A stretch of 64,000 nt of DNA, taken from Stictocephala bisonia (Eukaryota > Arthropoda > Insecta > Hemiptera > Membracidae). Under the pieces are notes generated by a model. That model was not told the DNA's origin and did not search any database. It was given only the letters and a program-made list of their open reading frames with translations. This document shows positions 57,501 to 64,000 of the stretch, piece by piece. The first letter of the stretch is position 1. Every line of letters starts with the position of its first letter. Where the stretch lies: NCBI GenBank assembly GCA_035578905.1, contig JAQJVL010000111.1, positions 1,048,607 to 1,112,606 on the forward strand, written 5' to 3'. A program made the position numbers and the translations under genes.

Positions 57501-58564
57501 ACTAAATTTTTGGATGAACTTGGTTTGGATTTGTGGACTAGTGTGTATTTACATTATTTTGCTACATGTGTAATCAAGGTTATATTGCTAATTCAGGTGG
57601 TGATGGGGAAGAAGGCTAGTGACTTGAGCCACAACTATCTGTTAGTACCAGTTAGCGCCCAAGCTCAGACCAAGCGCAACCGCTCAGAATTGCCGTTACG
57701 CTCCCGCACTCAACCACGCATTGTCTGTGACCTGAAATTCAATGAAGTCTGTCTTTCCCTCACTGATGTAAGATTTTTGTTTAATTTTCAATCATGAAGA
57801 TTAATCTAGTTAATTTAGATTTAACGAAAGTTAAGTTTGTTTTGTGAATTAAAAATTACAATTTATACCAACAGTGATTTAATATTGATAGACAAGTAAA
57901 TTAAATGGCCAGGTGAGTTAACATTATAAAGTAATCCATAAAAAGAGAAAAAACTATTTAACTGACTATTCTGGCCAATTTAAATTTTTCTTTGTCGTGT
58001 TGTATATGATTTGGCAAAATACAATTTCTGAACTTCCAAAATATAATTTTGAAATCAATATTAACCTTCCCAAAGACAGGAACAAAAAATAATTTTGTCA
58101 CGAATCCTTTAATATGGTCTGTCTGATGTCTGTATATTCTTTGTAGTTGTTTATTTCATTATCTTCATATTTAGATAACTTACAACTGCATTGTGATCAT
58201 TCTCATCTTCTGTGTCAATTTTTCTCTTTTTCTTCTATGAAATTTCTTTTTCTTAACTATTCATATTTGGATTTTTTTCTTTATAGTTTTCTCTTTTTCT
58301 AATTTCAGTTGATTAGCCTAGTTTAGTCATGTAATCTGTAATAAAAAATGTATAAAGTGGGGGGTTTTTTTTTTTTTTCAGAAACACTTTGGTCAGATGG
58401 TGAATTGTATTAAAATGTTGGATAGTGTGATGTTGAGTCAACGCTACAGAAAACATCGGCCCTCAGTCACTGTCTCACAAGATCCAAGGGCATGGTGGAA
58501 GTATGCCTTTACCTGCATTAGCATCCCACGACAGACTTGGTCATCGATGCATAAGCGTGCCAAG
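42433..58564 (+). CDS. VPS13D: VPS13D, 5' part (six exons, continues beyond window)
   Basis: Vacuolar protein sorting-associated protein 13D is a bridge-like lipid-transfer protein acting at membrane contact sites, linked to mitochondrial and peroxisomal upkeep. Exons are 42433-42529, 46526-46716, 53839-54021, 55230-55475, 57597-57767 and 58382 to about 58564, 357 codons in phase with GT-AG introns. Residues 1-95 form the chorein domain ([55 protein letters not shown]). Next come [20 protein letters not shown] (about 150-170) and [20 protein letters not shown] with PRIVCDL. The [10 protein letters not shown] and PVSAQA blocks fit the D paralogue better than VPS13A/B/C. Full proteins exceed 4000 residues, so under a tenth is here. 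Introns are heavily loaded with transposons in both orientations. Confidence 0.9.
42795..43775 (-). mobile_element. SINE tail split by a TTAA element
   Basis: 42795-42855 (GAAAGTTAAACTTAGTCTTA, TTTACCAGGTGAAGTTGTGG) and 43738-43775 (CCTGGGACCAAGGGCTTGTG) together correspond to the SINE at 3800-4050 on the same strand. The intervening piece is the piggyBac-like insertion. Confidence 0.7.
42856..43737. mobile_element. piggyBac-like MITE 1 (874 bp, TTAA)
   Basis: The element 42860-43733 is flanked by TTAA on both sides. Perfect 21-bp inverted ends begin CCCTTTCGCTTCC. Near the right end a 22-bp perfect palindrome (centre GATATATC, 43699-43720) and a similar one just upstream repeat the GACGTCCG motif. 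No coding. CCC...GGG ends with TTAA are the piggyBac hallmark. Confidence 0.9.
43876..44723. mobile_element. Candidate TTAA element 2 (840 bp)
   Basis: TTAA|CCCTTTGGGCACC at the left and GGCGTGGTAAGGG|TTAA at the right. Only the terminal CCCTT is inverted-identical, with weaker similarity after it. Internal tandem pieces repeat CGTACGTAAACTGATAAAGA (twice near 44180-44230) and TATATGCGCTTA (twice near 44650-44705). No transposase. Confidence 0.6.
46526..46716 (+). CDS. VPS13D: VPS13D exon 2
   Basis: Acceptor AATATTTTCAG and donor GAA|GTAAGT. Encodes [20 protein letters not shown] through VAGPVRLSE, the second half of the chorein domain. Confidence 0.95.
47105..47240 (-). mobile_element. SINE-like fragment (6.4-kb family, tail part)
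   Basis: ATAAGACGCCGACCGTCAAG, ATGAGTGTAGATGAGCGA and GTAGTCATTGTTAC match the minus copy at 55915-56040. Confidence 0.6.
47440..48148 (+). pseudogene. LINE 3' end (jockey-like), with TTA tail
   Basis: An open frame of 111 codons reads [42 protein letters not shown] and IHTRKKQC. This is the usual end of jockey-like reverse transcriptases after the catalytic domain. The 3' untranslated region ends in GGCAAATAAAGATTATTATT. The element is 5' truncated and inserted in sense orientation in the intron. A similar tail in reverse orientation is visible at 58613-58640. Confidence 0.8.
48170..48500 (+). mobile_element. tRNA-derived SINE-like repeat, copy 3
   Basis: TATGGTTGCCATCGATG, ATCCGGATGTTGTGTAGGAG, GAAAATCAAACCAACAATGT and TGGCCCTTTCTAAGGAACAG follow the order of 6423-6850; the head is missing. 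Confidence 0.7.
49337..50281 (+). mobile_element. mariner-like element with very long TIRs
   Basis: TA at 49337-49338 and 50280-50281 flanks 941 bp. The inverted ends (CGAAGCGTGTTTTTAAAGTA ...) extend about 220 bp on each side (49339-49561 and 50053-50279) with scattered mismatches. This is far longer than the roughly 30 bp usual for mariner. The element is deleted internally. Confidence 0.8.
49521..49910 (+). pseudogene. mariner transposase N-terminal remnant
   Basis: Begins at an ATG (MPPTVK) inside the left TIR. Frame-switching pieces resemble the mariner helix-turn-helix region: [19 protein letters not shown], then [13 protein letters not shown] and FEEPRFM. Two or more frameshifts and stops are present. 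The DDD catalytic domain was not found, consistent with internal deletion. Confidence 0.6.
51120..51190. repeat. Minisatellite related to those at 4.9 and 12.3 kb
   Basis: Two units: ACTACCCACCCCTACATGTA + CAGTGGT, then AGTGACCCACACGCCCACCC + CTACACGTACAGAGGT. Just upstream, AACCTCAATTCA and TGAATTGAGGTT (51074-51106) form a 12-bp hairpin. Confidence 0.8.
52040..52390 (+). pseudogene. Ty3/gypsy-type integrase core fragment
   Basis: A first frame reads [20 protein letters not shown] (second catalytic Asp in the DN pair). After a stop, a second frame reads [17 protein letters not shown] and [20 protein letters not shown], the retained Glu of LAE and the usual Y-R-N-x-P block of gypsy integrases. 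A stop and a frame change lie between them. No LTRs, protease or reverse transcriptase were located nearby, so it is an isolated degraded piece of an LTR retrotransposon in the intron. Confidence 0.75.
52650..52810 (-). mobile_element. SINE fragment, third subtype (minus)
   Basis: On the minus strand a head CGTAACTCAGGAGCTAAGC is followed by CCATGGTTCGGAAGTTATGT and CCAGTGGTCGGTCCAA. That is the same body as in the 3.8-kb and 53.6-kb SINEs, but the tail differs. Confidence 0.55.
53560..53830 (+). mobile_element. 5S-rRNA-headed SINE (SINE3-like)
   Basis: The head contains CTTGGATGGGTGACTGAGCG (53655-53675), which resembles the conserved internal promoter region of 5S rRNA (CTTGGATGGGTGACC). 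Then come GTGGTTCGGAAGTC, CCATTGGTCCCCAGG and the tail CTAACTTAATCTGGTAAAAT with AAGACATCCTTTAAC. The tail is shared with the tRNA-headed SINE at 3800-4050. It ends within a few bases of VPS13D exon 3. Confidence 0.75.
53839..54021 (+). CDS. VPS13D: VPS13D exon 3
   Basis: 61 codons in phase 0: [20 protein letters not shown] through TNIVENLQ. The donor is CAG|GTAAGT. The acceptor CTTTTTTAACTGTACAG overlaps the 3' end of the preceding SINE. Confidence 0.95.
54022..55229 (+). other. VPS13D intron 3
   Basis: Contains a candidate TTAA element (54283-54755); the rest is AT-rich. The minus and plus open frames at 54117-54401 fall on hairpin-rich sequence and are not genes. Confidence 0.75.
54283..54755. 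mobile_element. Candidate TTAA element 3 with hairpin
   Basis: TTAA|CCCATT at 54283 and AAGGG|TTAA ending 54755 give a 465-bp span with very weak inverted ends. Inside, 54641-54675 is a perfect 13-bp-stem hairpin (GGTGAATAACACT ... AGTGTTATTCACC), and CGGTGCGTAAAAC occurs twice near the right end. Lower confidence than the 42.9-kb element. Confidence 0.4.
55230..55475 (+). CDS. VPS13D: VPS13D exon 4
   Basis: 82 codons: [20 protein letters not shown] through DLSIPELS. Acceptor TTGTGTGTAG, donor TCT|GTGAGT. The K-I-x-D-V-H-x-R-x-E-D block is conserved across VPS13 proteins. Confidence 0.95.
55476..57596 (+). other. VPS13D intron 4
   Basis: 2121 bp. Holds a complete minus-strand SINE (55915-56370); 56371-57596 is AT-rich with nothing recognised. 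Confidence 0.8.
55915..56370 (-). mobile_element. tRNA-derived SINE, most complete copy (minus)
   Basis: Minus strand: TTCGGTGGCGCAGTGCTGTA (box-A-like TGGCGCAGTG), CTCAGCTACTTGGAGAC, GGCGATAGGTTCCATGCTC, the body blocks shared with 6423-6850, and a 3' end CGGCGTCTTAGAGATGAATA with an AAT-rich tail. Confidence 0.8.
57597..57767 (+). CDS. VPS13D: VPS13D exon 5
   Basis: 57 codons: [20 protein letters not shown] through VCLSLTD. Acceptor GCTAATTCAG, donor GAT|GTAAGA. It carries the [11 protein letters not shown] and [10 protein letters not shown] blocks typical of VPS13D. Confidence 0.95.
57768..58381 (+). other. VPS13D intron 5
   Basis: 614 bp, T-rich toward a long polypyrimidine tract (T16) before the acceptor. 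Confidence 0.85.
58382..58564 (+). CDS. VPS13D: VPS13D exon 6 (3' end uncertain)
   Basis: Starts after a poly-T tract and CAG. Encodes [29 protein letters not shown] and [12 protein letters not shown], matching the W-W-x-x-A block of VPS13D. The proposed donor AAG|GTCACT (58564) is weak. The frame stays open to 58690, but beyond 58612 it reads an AAT microsatellite and transposon tail, so the real exon end may be slightly different or damaged by insertion. Confidence 0.8.
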
Positions 58565-58609
58565 GTCACTGATTGCATTAAATTTTTACAGTCATTGAAG
58601 CTTGATTTT

Positions 58610-58640
58610 AACAATAATAATAATAATAATAAATCTTTAT
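58610..58640. repeat. (AAT)n microsatellite with LINE-tail-like flank
   Basis: AATAATAATAATAATAATAA followed by ATCTTTATG resembles the reverse complement of the LINE tail at 48120-48148. Confidence 0.7.
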
Positions 58641-58789
58641 GTAGTGAGGATTTTTACAATGAAGATTTATCATTGGTTCAATTTATTTACTAAAATCAGT
58701 AATATTAGCCTCGGATAGATGATCAGCCATAACTTATATACCTCAATCTGTCCACAAGTTGAAACTTGATAACGCATTTCAGATTAAAA

Positions 58790-58835
58790 TATCCTGAAGA
58801 TGAATTTTTTAGTATGAAACACATTATCAGGTTTC
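58790..58835 (+). repeat. Hammerhead-like motif, single
   Basis: TCCTGAAGATGAATTTTTTA then GTATGAAACACATTATCAGG. The CTGAAGAT ... GAAAC plan is kept but the stem is weak. Confidence 0.45.
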
Positions 58836-58954
58836 TACATATCAACAGATTTACTGAGGTACAATTTTCACAATTTATTTATTGTACAATTTTAAGACTT
58901 ATACTAATCTGATGATCAATTGATCAATTCATCCTTTATTTCAGGCTTGTTTTC

Positions 58955-60535
58955 TAGCAAACTCAAAATTGCCAAAGTAATACCACTTTTTAAAAAAGGA
59001 GAAAAGACTGATATTCAAAATTATTATAGACCAATATCCATGCTTCCCACTAACTCTGAAATCTTTTAAAGAACCTTTTGTGAGCAACTAGTCAATTTCT
59101 TAGAAAAATATAATTTAATTTGTGACTGTCAACACGGTTTTCGTAAGGGAAAGTCCGTCATTACAGCAGCAATAGAATTCATTGAACCTGTAATTGATTC
59201 ATTGGATGAGAACAGAAAGGTGATGAGAATATTAATGGATCTGAGCAAAGCTTTTGATTCTATTCTTCGTTCATCTCTTTTATTTAAATTATATAATTTA
59301 AGGCTAAGGGGTAAGTCATATGATTGGATTGAATCTTATTTAAGTAATCGAAAGCAATTTGTCGAAATATCTCATCAAAATGGTAAACATTTCAGAAATC
59401 ATTACAAATCTTCAGTGAAAACAATTATGTATGGTGTTTCACAGGGCTCCATTTTAGGTCCCATTTTATTTTTTTGCTTTTTTAAATGATTTTCCAAAAT
59501 TGTGCTCGTCAAATAAAATTTGTTTGTATGCTGGTGATACAAATTTAAATATTAATGCTCCATCTTGGAAAGAAATTGAAAGTAAGCTTGATGAGAACTT
59601 AACTTATCTTTCGGTATTTTACTCAAAATGGATTACTTTTAAATTTAGAAAAAACCAACTGTATAGCATTTCAAACAAAGAGTTGGAAAAATAAACCTTT
59701 TAATTATACTGGTAAATTTGAAATTTCTCAAGTTGAAGAGATAAACTTTCTGGGGTTGACATTTGACATGAATTTTGACTGGGATCATCCAGGTTATGAA
59801 AATGTTGTCCAAAGTGTCATCCAGTATATTTGCAATAAGTAAATTAAGATATCTTTGTGACATAAACCTTTAAGAATGGTTTATTTCGTGTACATACGTT
59901 CCACCATTTATTTTGGTATATCCTTGTATGGTGCAACAACTTTTAAAAATCTTGAATCAATCTTAATAATGCAAAAAAAGGCAATAAGAATCATATTAAA
60001 TTTGAAACCTCAAGTGTCAGTCAAAGAAAAATTTGCTGAACTACAAATACTCACTGTCTATGGAATGTACATTTACGAAGTAGTACTAACCGTTAGGTCA
60101 AAAACCGGACAGCAGAAATTTAATGGTGATAATCATTACTATACTTGACAACGGAGCGAAGTAACCATTCCCTCTCTCATCAATTGGCACTATTTTGTAA
60201 AAACCACAGCATGCAGGAATAATATTTACTAGTAAATTACCCAAAAATATCAAATCAGAAACATCTTTATCAAAATTTAAGGATAAACTTAAAATATATT
60301 TAACAAATAAAACTGTATTCACTTGATGAACTGTAACAATAACATAATTGTAAATTACAAATTTTATATTTTTCACTTCTATAAGTATATTATTTTAATC
60401 ATAATTTTGCAAAGACATGTATATGGTATGTATTAATTACTATTTTAATTTGATTGACCTAGGTTAATACTTGACACCATTCAATGTATTCTTGTAATAC
60501 TAATGAATATAGAAGATAAAAAAATAAATAAAAAA
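58955..60535 (+). pseudogene. LINE reverse transcriptase, nearly complete RT domain, inactivated
   Basis: Blocks in order: KIAKVIPLFKKGEKTD and YYRPISMLPTNSEIF (ending in a stop); CQHGFRKGKSV; RILMDLSKAFDS (first catalytic Asp); YDWIESYLSNRKQFV; YGVSQGSILGPILF. In the next frame, KICLYAGDTNLNI at about 59516-59550 shows the catalytic YADD altered to YAGD. Later fragments read EINFLGLTFDMNFDW, TIYFGISLYGATTFK and IMQKKAIRIILNLKP. Several frameshifts and stops are present. It ends near 60535 in an AAATA-type tail. A CR1/jockey-like LINE in sense orientation; the endonuclease is missing (5' truncation). Confidence 0.85.
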
Positions 60536-61306
60536 ATCATAGATTGTGTCCAAATTGCAAGACCAATCAGTCTTGTGATATGTTGCAAGACCAAATCATA
60601 TAATTAAGAAATAAAATCATATATCTAAAGATTAAAGAGTAGTGAGATGTAACTAATGAAGGTTTGGTCATTACAGAGATGAGTTTCATTTAGGTTTTCA
60701 AATAAATAGAATAAATAGTAAAAAAAGGAATTGAAAAAAAATAATAAAATAAAATGAAGAGTGTCAAGCAATAATAATATTATATTAAAATATTTTAATA
60801 ATCTTGATAGATGTATAGTAACAATACAAAATTATATTGTCTATGAAATACCCAATTTGCACCCCCTTTTTACATTATCATTGCATTACGTTTAGGTTTT
60901 TTAGATCATTACTTTTAGCGATTCTAAATTTCTTTGCCAGCTACCAAAAAATCTACAATACAAGGTACTTGTGTTTTAGTGTTGAAATATTGATCTCCCA
61001 TCACAGAGCTAAATCTAGGTTTTGTATCCATTCAACATCTGCTTCTCGAATTGAATGAAGACCAGCTAATCCCCCCTGAAAAGTACACATTGGGCAATCA
61101 TTAACTATGTGATTTAGATGTTCAAAACTAGCTGACTGCCCATGCTTTGCTGCGGGCTGGTTCTCTACACTTGCCTATCCTTCCCCTCATGGTTCCCTCT
61201 GTAGCATTGCCATATAACAATTTTGCACAGTTCCTGTGCTTTTATGTTCAGTTTCTGATTTGTAATAATCTCAAAGTTTAGTGATGATACTGAGAGGCAA
61301 TAAGTC

Positions 61307-62689
61307 TTAACCCCTTGGCTGTTCTGCAACAATATATCGTTTGTCTTAATACCGAAATATGTCAACAACAATATATTGTTCTTTGTGGTTCAACCGAAAA
61401 ATGTTTAGCAAATATATCGTTGTTACGTAATAATTTTTGTGTGACGATATTTATTCATATAATATACAAAATGATATATATAATAAAATTCCCTTAATGT
61501 AAAAAATAATAATTTGAATATTTTTTATGTAAAAAGTACTAGTTTGACAAACATGGTTTAATTCGGAAGGCTGTGGTACTGCGTCGCACGCAGTCTTGCT
61601 GGTATGACACATACAGTTCATATGTTTTGGCACTTTATTAGTTGTCTACACTGTGCTTGATTTTATGTTATTGTTTAGTTTTATTACTTAGCATTATTTT
61701 CTTTAGCATTATGAGTGCAAAACGATCAAATTCTTCAATTAGTGAGAATAGGTGTTAATGCCGAATTCTTGATGAAACATATCTGCAAATAGTTAAGATA
61801 TATATAAAACAAACTGTACATATTATAAATAATTTATTAATTTATTAGCATGTTGTTATCTTTAAAATATAAGTCAGTGTTTTACAAATAAAAGTGGTTT
61901 TATTTAAATTTTAAATAAACAAAGTGACTGTACACTGGTTTTTGACAAATCCTCCTCAATAACAGGTTAGACGGTTTGTTTATTTTTCTTATAAGTTCGG
62001 TAAATTTTATCCAAATTACTTGAAATTTTCTAGATCAGTTAACAATTATATTTACTTTTGAAACAACACGCTGTCAATGTAAGGGGAAAGTAAATAAAGT
62101 ATGTATTATAACTTCAAACTAAAAAAAATTTAAACATTTTTTAAGTGTATTTTTTGAATTATTAAACCAAATAAAATATTTTAATCTCAAAGAAAAGTTA
62201 AAGCTATAAAAACTAATACTAACTTGAAGAATATAATGTAATTTTTAACACAGTTACAAATTTTTCAGTAATTTTAGGTTAGGTTAAAGGGCACTAGGCC
62301 AGGAATTAGTATATTGGAAAGATAGGACATCAGCAAACTTACCTTAGAAGTCAAGTTCACGAACACCAGAGTAGTAGTAACATACACAAAATGATACTCT
62401 ATATATCTCCAATATACTAATAAATAATATACACAAAAGAATCACATAATCACATGAATTTTCAGTACCACTGGCACTTTCTTCAGGTGAGTAGAGAGTG
62501 CTACTACTCTGGTGTTAGTGAACTTGTCTTCAAAGGTAAGTTTGTTGATGTTCTATATCTCCAATATACTAAATTTGTCAGTAAAACACATAAAAAAACG
62601 CCAATTTCAGGTGAACGTTCTTGGGTTACACACATGTGAAAAATCTGAACCTTTTTATGATTTTTTTTGCTGAACAGCCAAAGGGTTAA
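61307..62689. mobile_element. piggyBac-like element 4 (1375 bp, TTAA)
   Basis: TTAA|CCCCTTGGCTGTTCTGC at the left and GCTGAACAGCCAAAGGG|TTAA at the right; 17-bp inverted ends with two mismatches. No transposase. It contains an internal inverted repeat of its own (62340-62570). Confidence 0.8.
62325..62575. repeat. Inverted repeat with minus-strand hammerhead-like motif
   Basis: The left arm (ACCTTAGAAGTCAAGTTCAC ... ACCAGAGTAGTAGTA, about 62341-62380) is inverted at 62494-62540 (TACTACTCTGGTGTTAGTGA). On the minus strand, 62488-62455 reads CTGAAGA, A, AGTGCC, AGT, GGTACT, GAAA, a six-base-pair stem. TATCTCCAATATACTAA occurs in direct orientation at both sides. Confidence 0.6.
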
Positions 62690-62749
62690 AAAGCTTATTC
62701 AACGGGATTTGACCATGCTATATGTCCAGGTTATTGCTTTCCAGTTAAT

Positions 62750-63920
62750 TTACTGTTTTCTGATTGAAATCAGGTTATTCTCCTAGATAACAAAGTTTTA
62801 TAGTATAGAAAAACCTCTACTTTTTTATTACTACTTGGAGAGTGCAAAGTAGCACATTGTCATCAGAGTTAGTGGAAATTACCTTAAACATTTTACAGTG
62901 AAAACCACTTATGTGGCTACTTTTTATAACCACTGCCTTATTGCCCATCTACACTATAAGGAGGTCTACTGTGTCAAATTTCATCTTTATAGACCCTGTC
63001 AATATCTAAACATAGTGATCAGGCAGTAAAGAAGTAGTTACGAAGACATGTTTTGGTATAAGTTTGCCTATCAACAGGCGATGGAAAATTCCAACAAATC
63101 AGTTTTGAAATTTTCTGATTGACGTCAGTTTAATTTCCTAGATAAAAAGGTTTTATCGTCTAGAAAAATCAGTAAGCCTACTTTAAGAGGGTGCAAATTA
63201 AGGTAATTGTGTCTGAATCAGTGGAGTATTGATTTTTGCCATGTTTAGCCTTGTCTTATGAGCAGGCAATGACTGTATCCAAATGATTTTTTTTTTTAAT
63301 TTTGTGATTAAAATCAGTTTGTTCTCCTAGATATCAAGGTTTTATAGTCTAGATAAATCAGTAAATATACTTTTAGGGGGTACAAAGTAAGGCAATTGTG
63401 TCTGAATCATTGGTATATTGATTATTTGCCATGTTTAGCCATGTCTTATGAGCAGACTATAAAGCATTTTAACGGTGATAGTATTCTCTTGATAGTGCTC
63501 TCATAGCACTCACCTTGATAGTTAGGTTGTTCGAGACTAGCGTCTATGTGGCGAGAGTTGTTTGTGTCGATAGTGATAGCTAACAACCAAAAAGGTTACA
63601 ATGAGATGAGCTAGCTAGTTCCTGTACTATCACGAGAGCATTCCACACTATCTAGTCAGCTGAGATAGTGTTCTCGCGATAGTACGAGAGCGACTTTCAA
63701 ACTGTTTAGACGGCGACATTTGTTTCAATAGTTTCATGACAGCAACTATCATACAAACTATCACCGTGAAAACGGGTCTTGACTGTATTCAAATGAGTTT
63801 TGAAATTTTAAATTAAAATTAGTATGTTCTAACAAAGTTTTGTAGTCTAGAAAATCAGTGTCTACTTTTAGAGGGTGCAAAGTAGGGCAAATCTGTCTGA
63901 ATCAGGTGTTTCTCGACATT
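62750..63920 (+). repeat. Degenerate tandem repeat, about 200-bp unit, 4 units
   Basis: Each unit contains a TCAGTTT/TCAGGTT start, a TCCTAGATA and AAGGTTTTATAGTCTAGA block, AGAGGGTGCAAAGTA and TGTGTCTGAATCA. Units start near 62760, 63113, 63305 and 63815. The third is interrupted by a 0.3-kb insertion. Old divergence. Confidence 0.8.
63462..63778. mobile_element. Non-autonomous insertion with GATAGT repeats
   Basis: Interrupts the third unit of the 200-bp tandem repeat between GAGCAGAC and TGACTGTATTCAAATG. The ends ACGGTGATAGT and ACTATCACCGT are inverted. GATAGTG / CACTATC motifs recur about ten times in both orientations, with TCGCGATAGTACGAGAGCG near 63674. Possibly an hAT-like MITE; TSD not resolved. 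Confidence 0.6.
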
Positions 63921-64000
63921 CCATTTGAAATAAAGATTGCTATAACGACATATTTTTCTTTTCTTGCATTATTATGTTTTTGTATTAGATGTAAGAGTTT

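Larger units (their letters stand above)
58565..64000 (+). other. VPS13D intron 6 (incomplete)
   Basis: No further VPS13D exon was recognised to the window edge. The interval 60540-61305 is AT-rich with nothing identified; other parts are described separately. Confidence 0.55.

Noticed and set aside
57510..57596. Extension of VPS13D exon 5 upstream to an internal start
   Set aside because: A clear acceptor (CTAATTCAG) at 57596 and phase with exon 4 show it is intron.

Overview
The window looks like AT-rich, intron-rich, transposon-packed animal nuclear DNA, most likely from an insect. The evidence is a VPS13D-type gene with small exons and GT-AG introns, an interstitial array of the insect-type telomere unit (TTAGG/CCTAA), and many arthropod-style transposons (Helitron, mariner/Tc1 relatives, MULE, Harbinger, piggyBac-like TTAA elements, jockey/CR1-like LINEs). 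Hemiptera is a guess from the transposon mix, not a demonstrated assignment.

Only one host gene can be read with confidence. It is the 5' part of VPS13D, on the + strand from 42433, with six exons (357 codons in all). They encode the N-terminal chorein region of a bridge-like lipid-transfer protein. The gene runs off the right edge, and its introns are filled with transposons. Two weak candidate exons (minus strand, about 24.7 and 25.7 kb) may belong to another gene.

Layout. 1-6.4 kb: relics, minisatellite and SINEs. 7.6-14.8 kb: two long copies of a dispersed non-coding family (called R7.8 here), each preceded by a hammerhead-ribozyme-like motif; the second copy carries a clean 2.2-kb TIR transposon with a 4-bp target duplication. 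14.8-20.4 kb: AT-rich DNA with a LINE relic, bracketed by a 90-bp inverted repeat. 20.7-23.6 kb: a MULE with a three-exon FLYWCH-like/MULE transposase gene. 24-27 kb: tandem repeat and two large foldbacks. 28.0-30.6 kb: a complete but mutated IS630-Tc1-mariner element with DD82E spacing. 31.4-35.3 kb: LINE 3' end and a third R7.8 copy. 35.5-39.6 kb: two Helitrons, with a Harbinger relic between them that is split by an element carrying TTAGG repeats. 41.5 kb: G-rich repeats just upstream of VPS13D. 42.4-64 kb: VPS13D exons and introns with piggyBac-like MITEs, a long-TIR mariner, LINEs, a gypsy integrase fragment and several SINE types.

The most interesting signals are: (i) a recurring motif CTGAAGA-N-[stem]-GAAA, hammerhead-like and probably linked to Penelope-like elements, seen at seven or more places and at four of them as head-on inverted pairs; (ii) two SINEs with different heads (tRNA-like and 5S-rRNA-like) sharing one tail; (iii) a SINE whose tail supplies the 3' splice site of VPS13D exon 3; (iv) two transposon insertions whose unoccupied sites are preserved elsewhere in the same window; (v) telomere-type repeats carried inside a mobile element. 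No decisive alignment or database search could be run; all family names rest on motifs read by eye.
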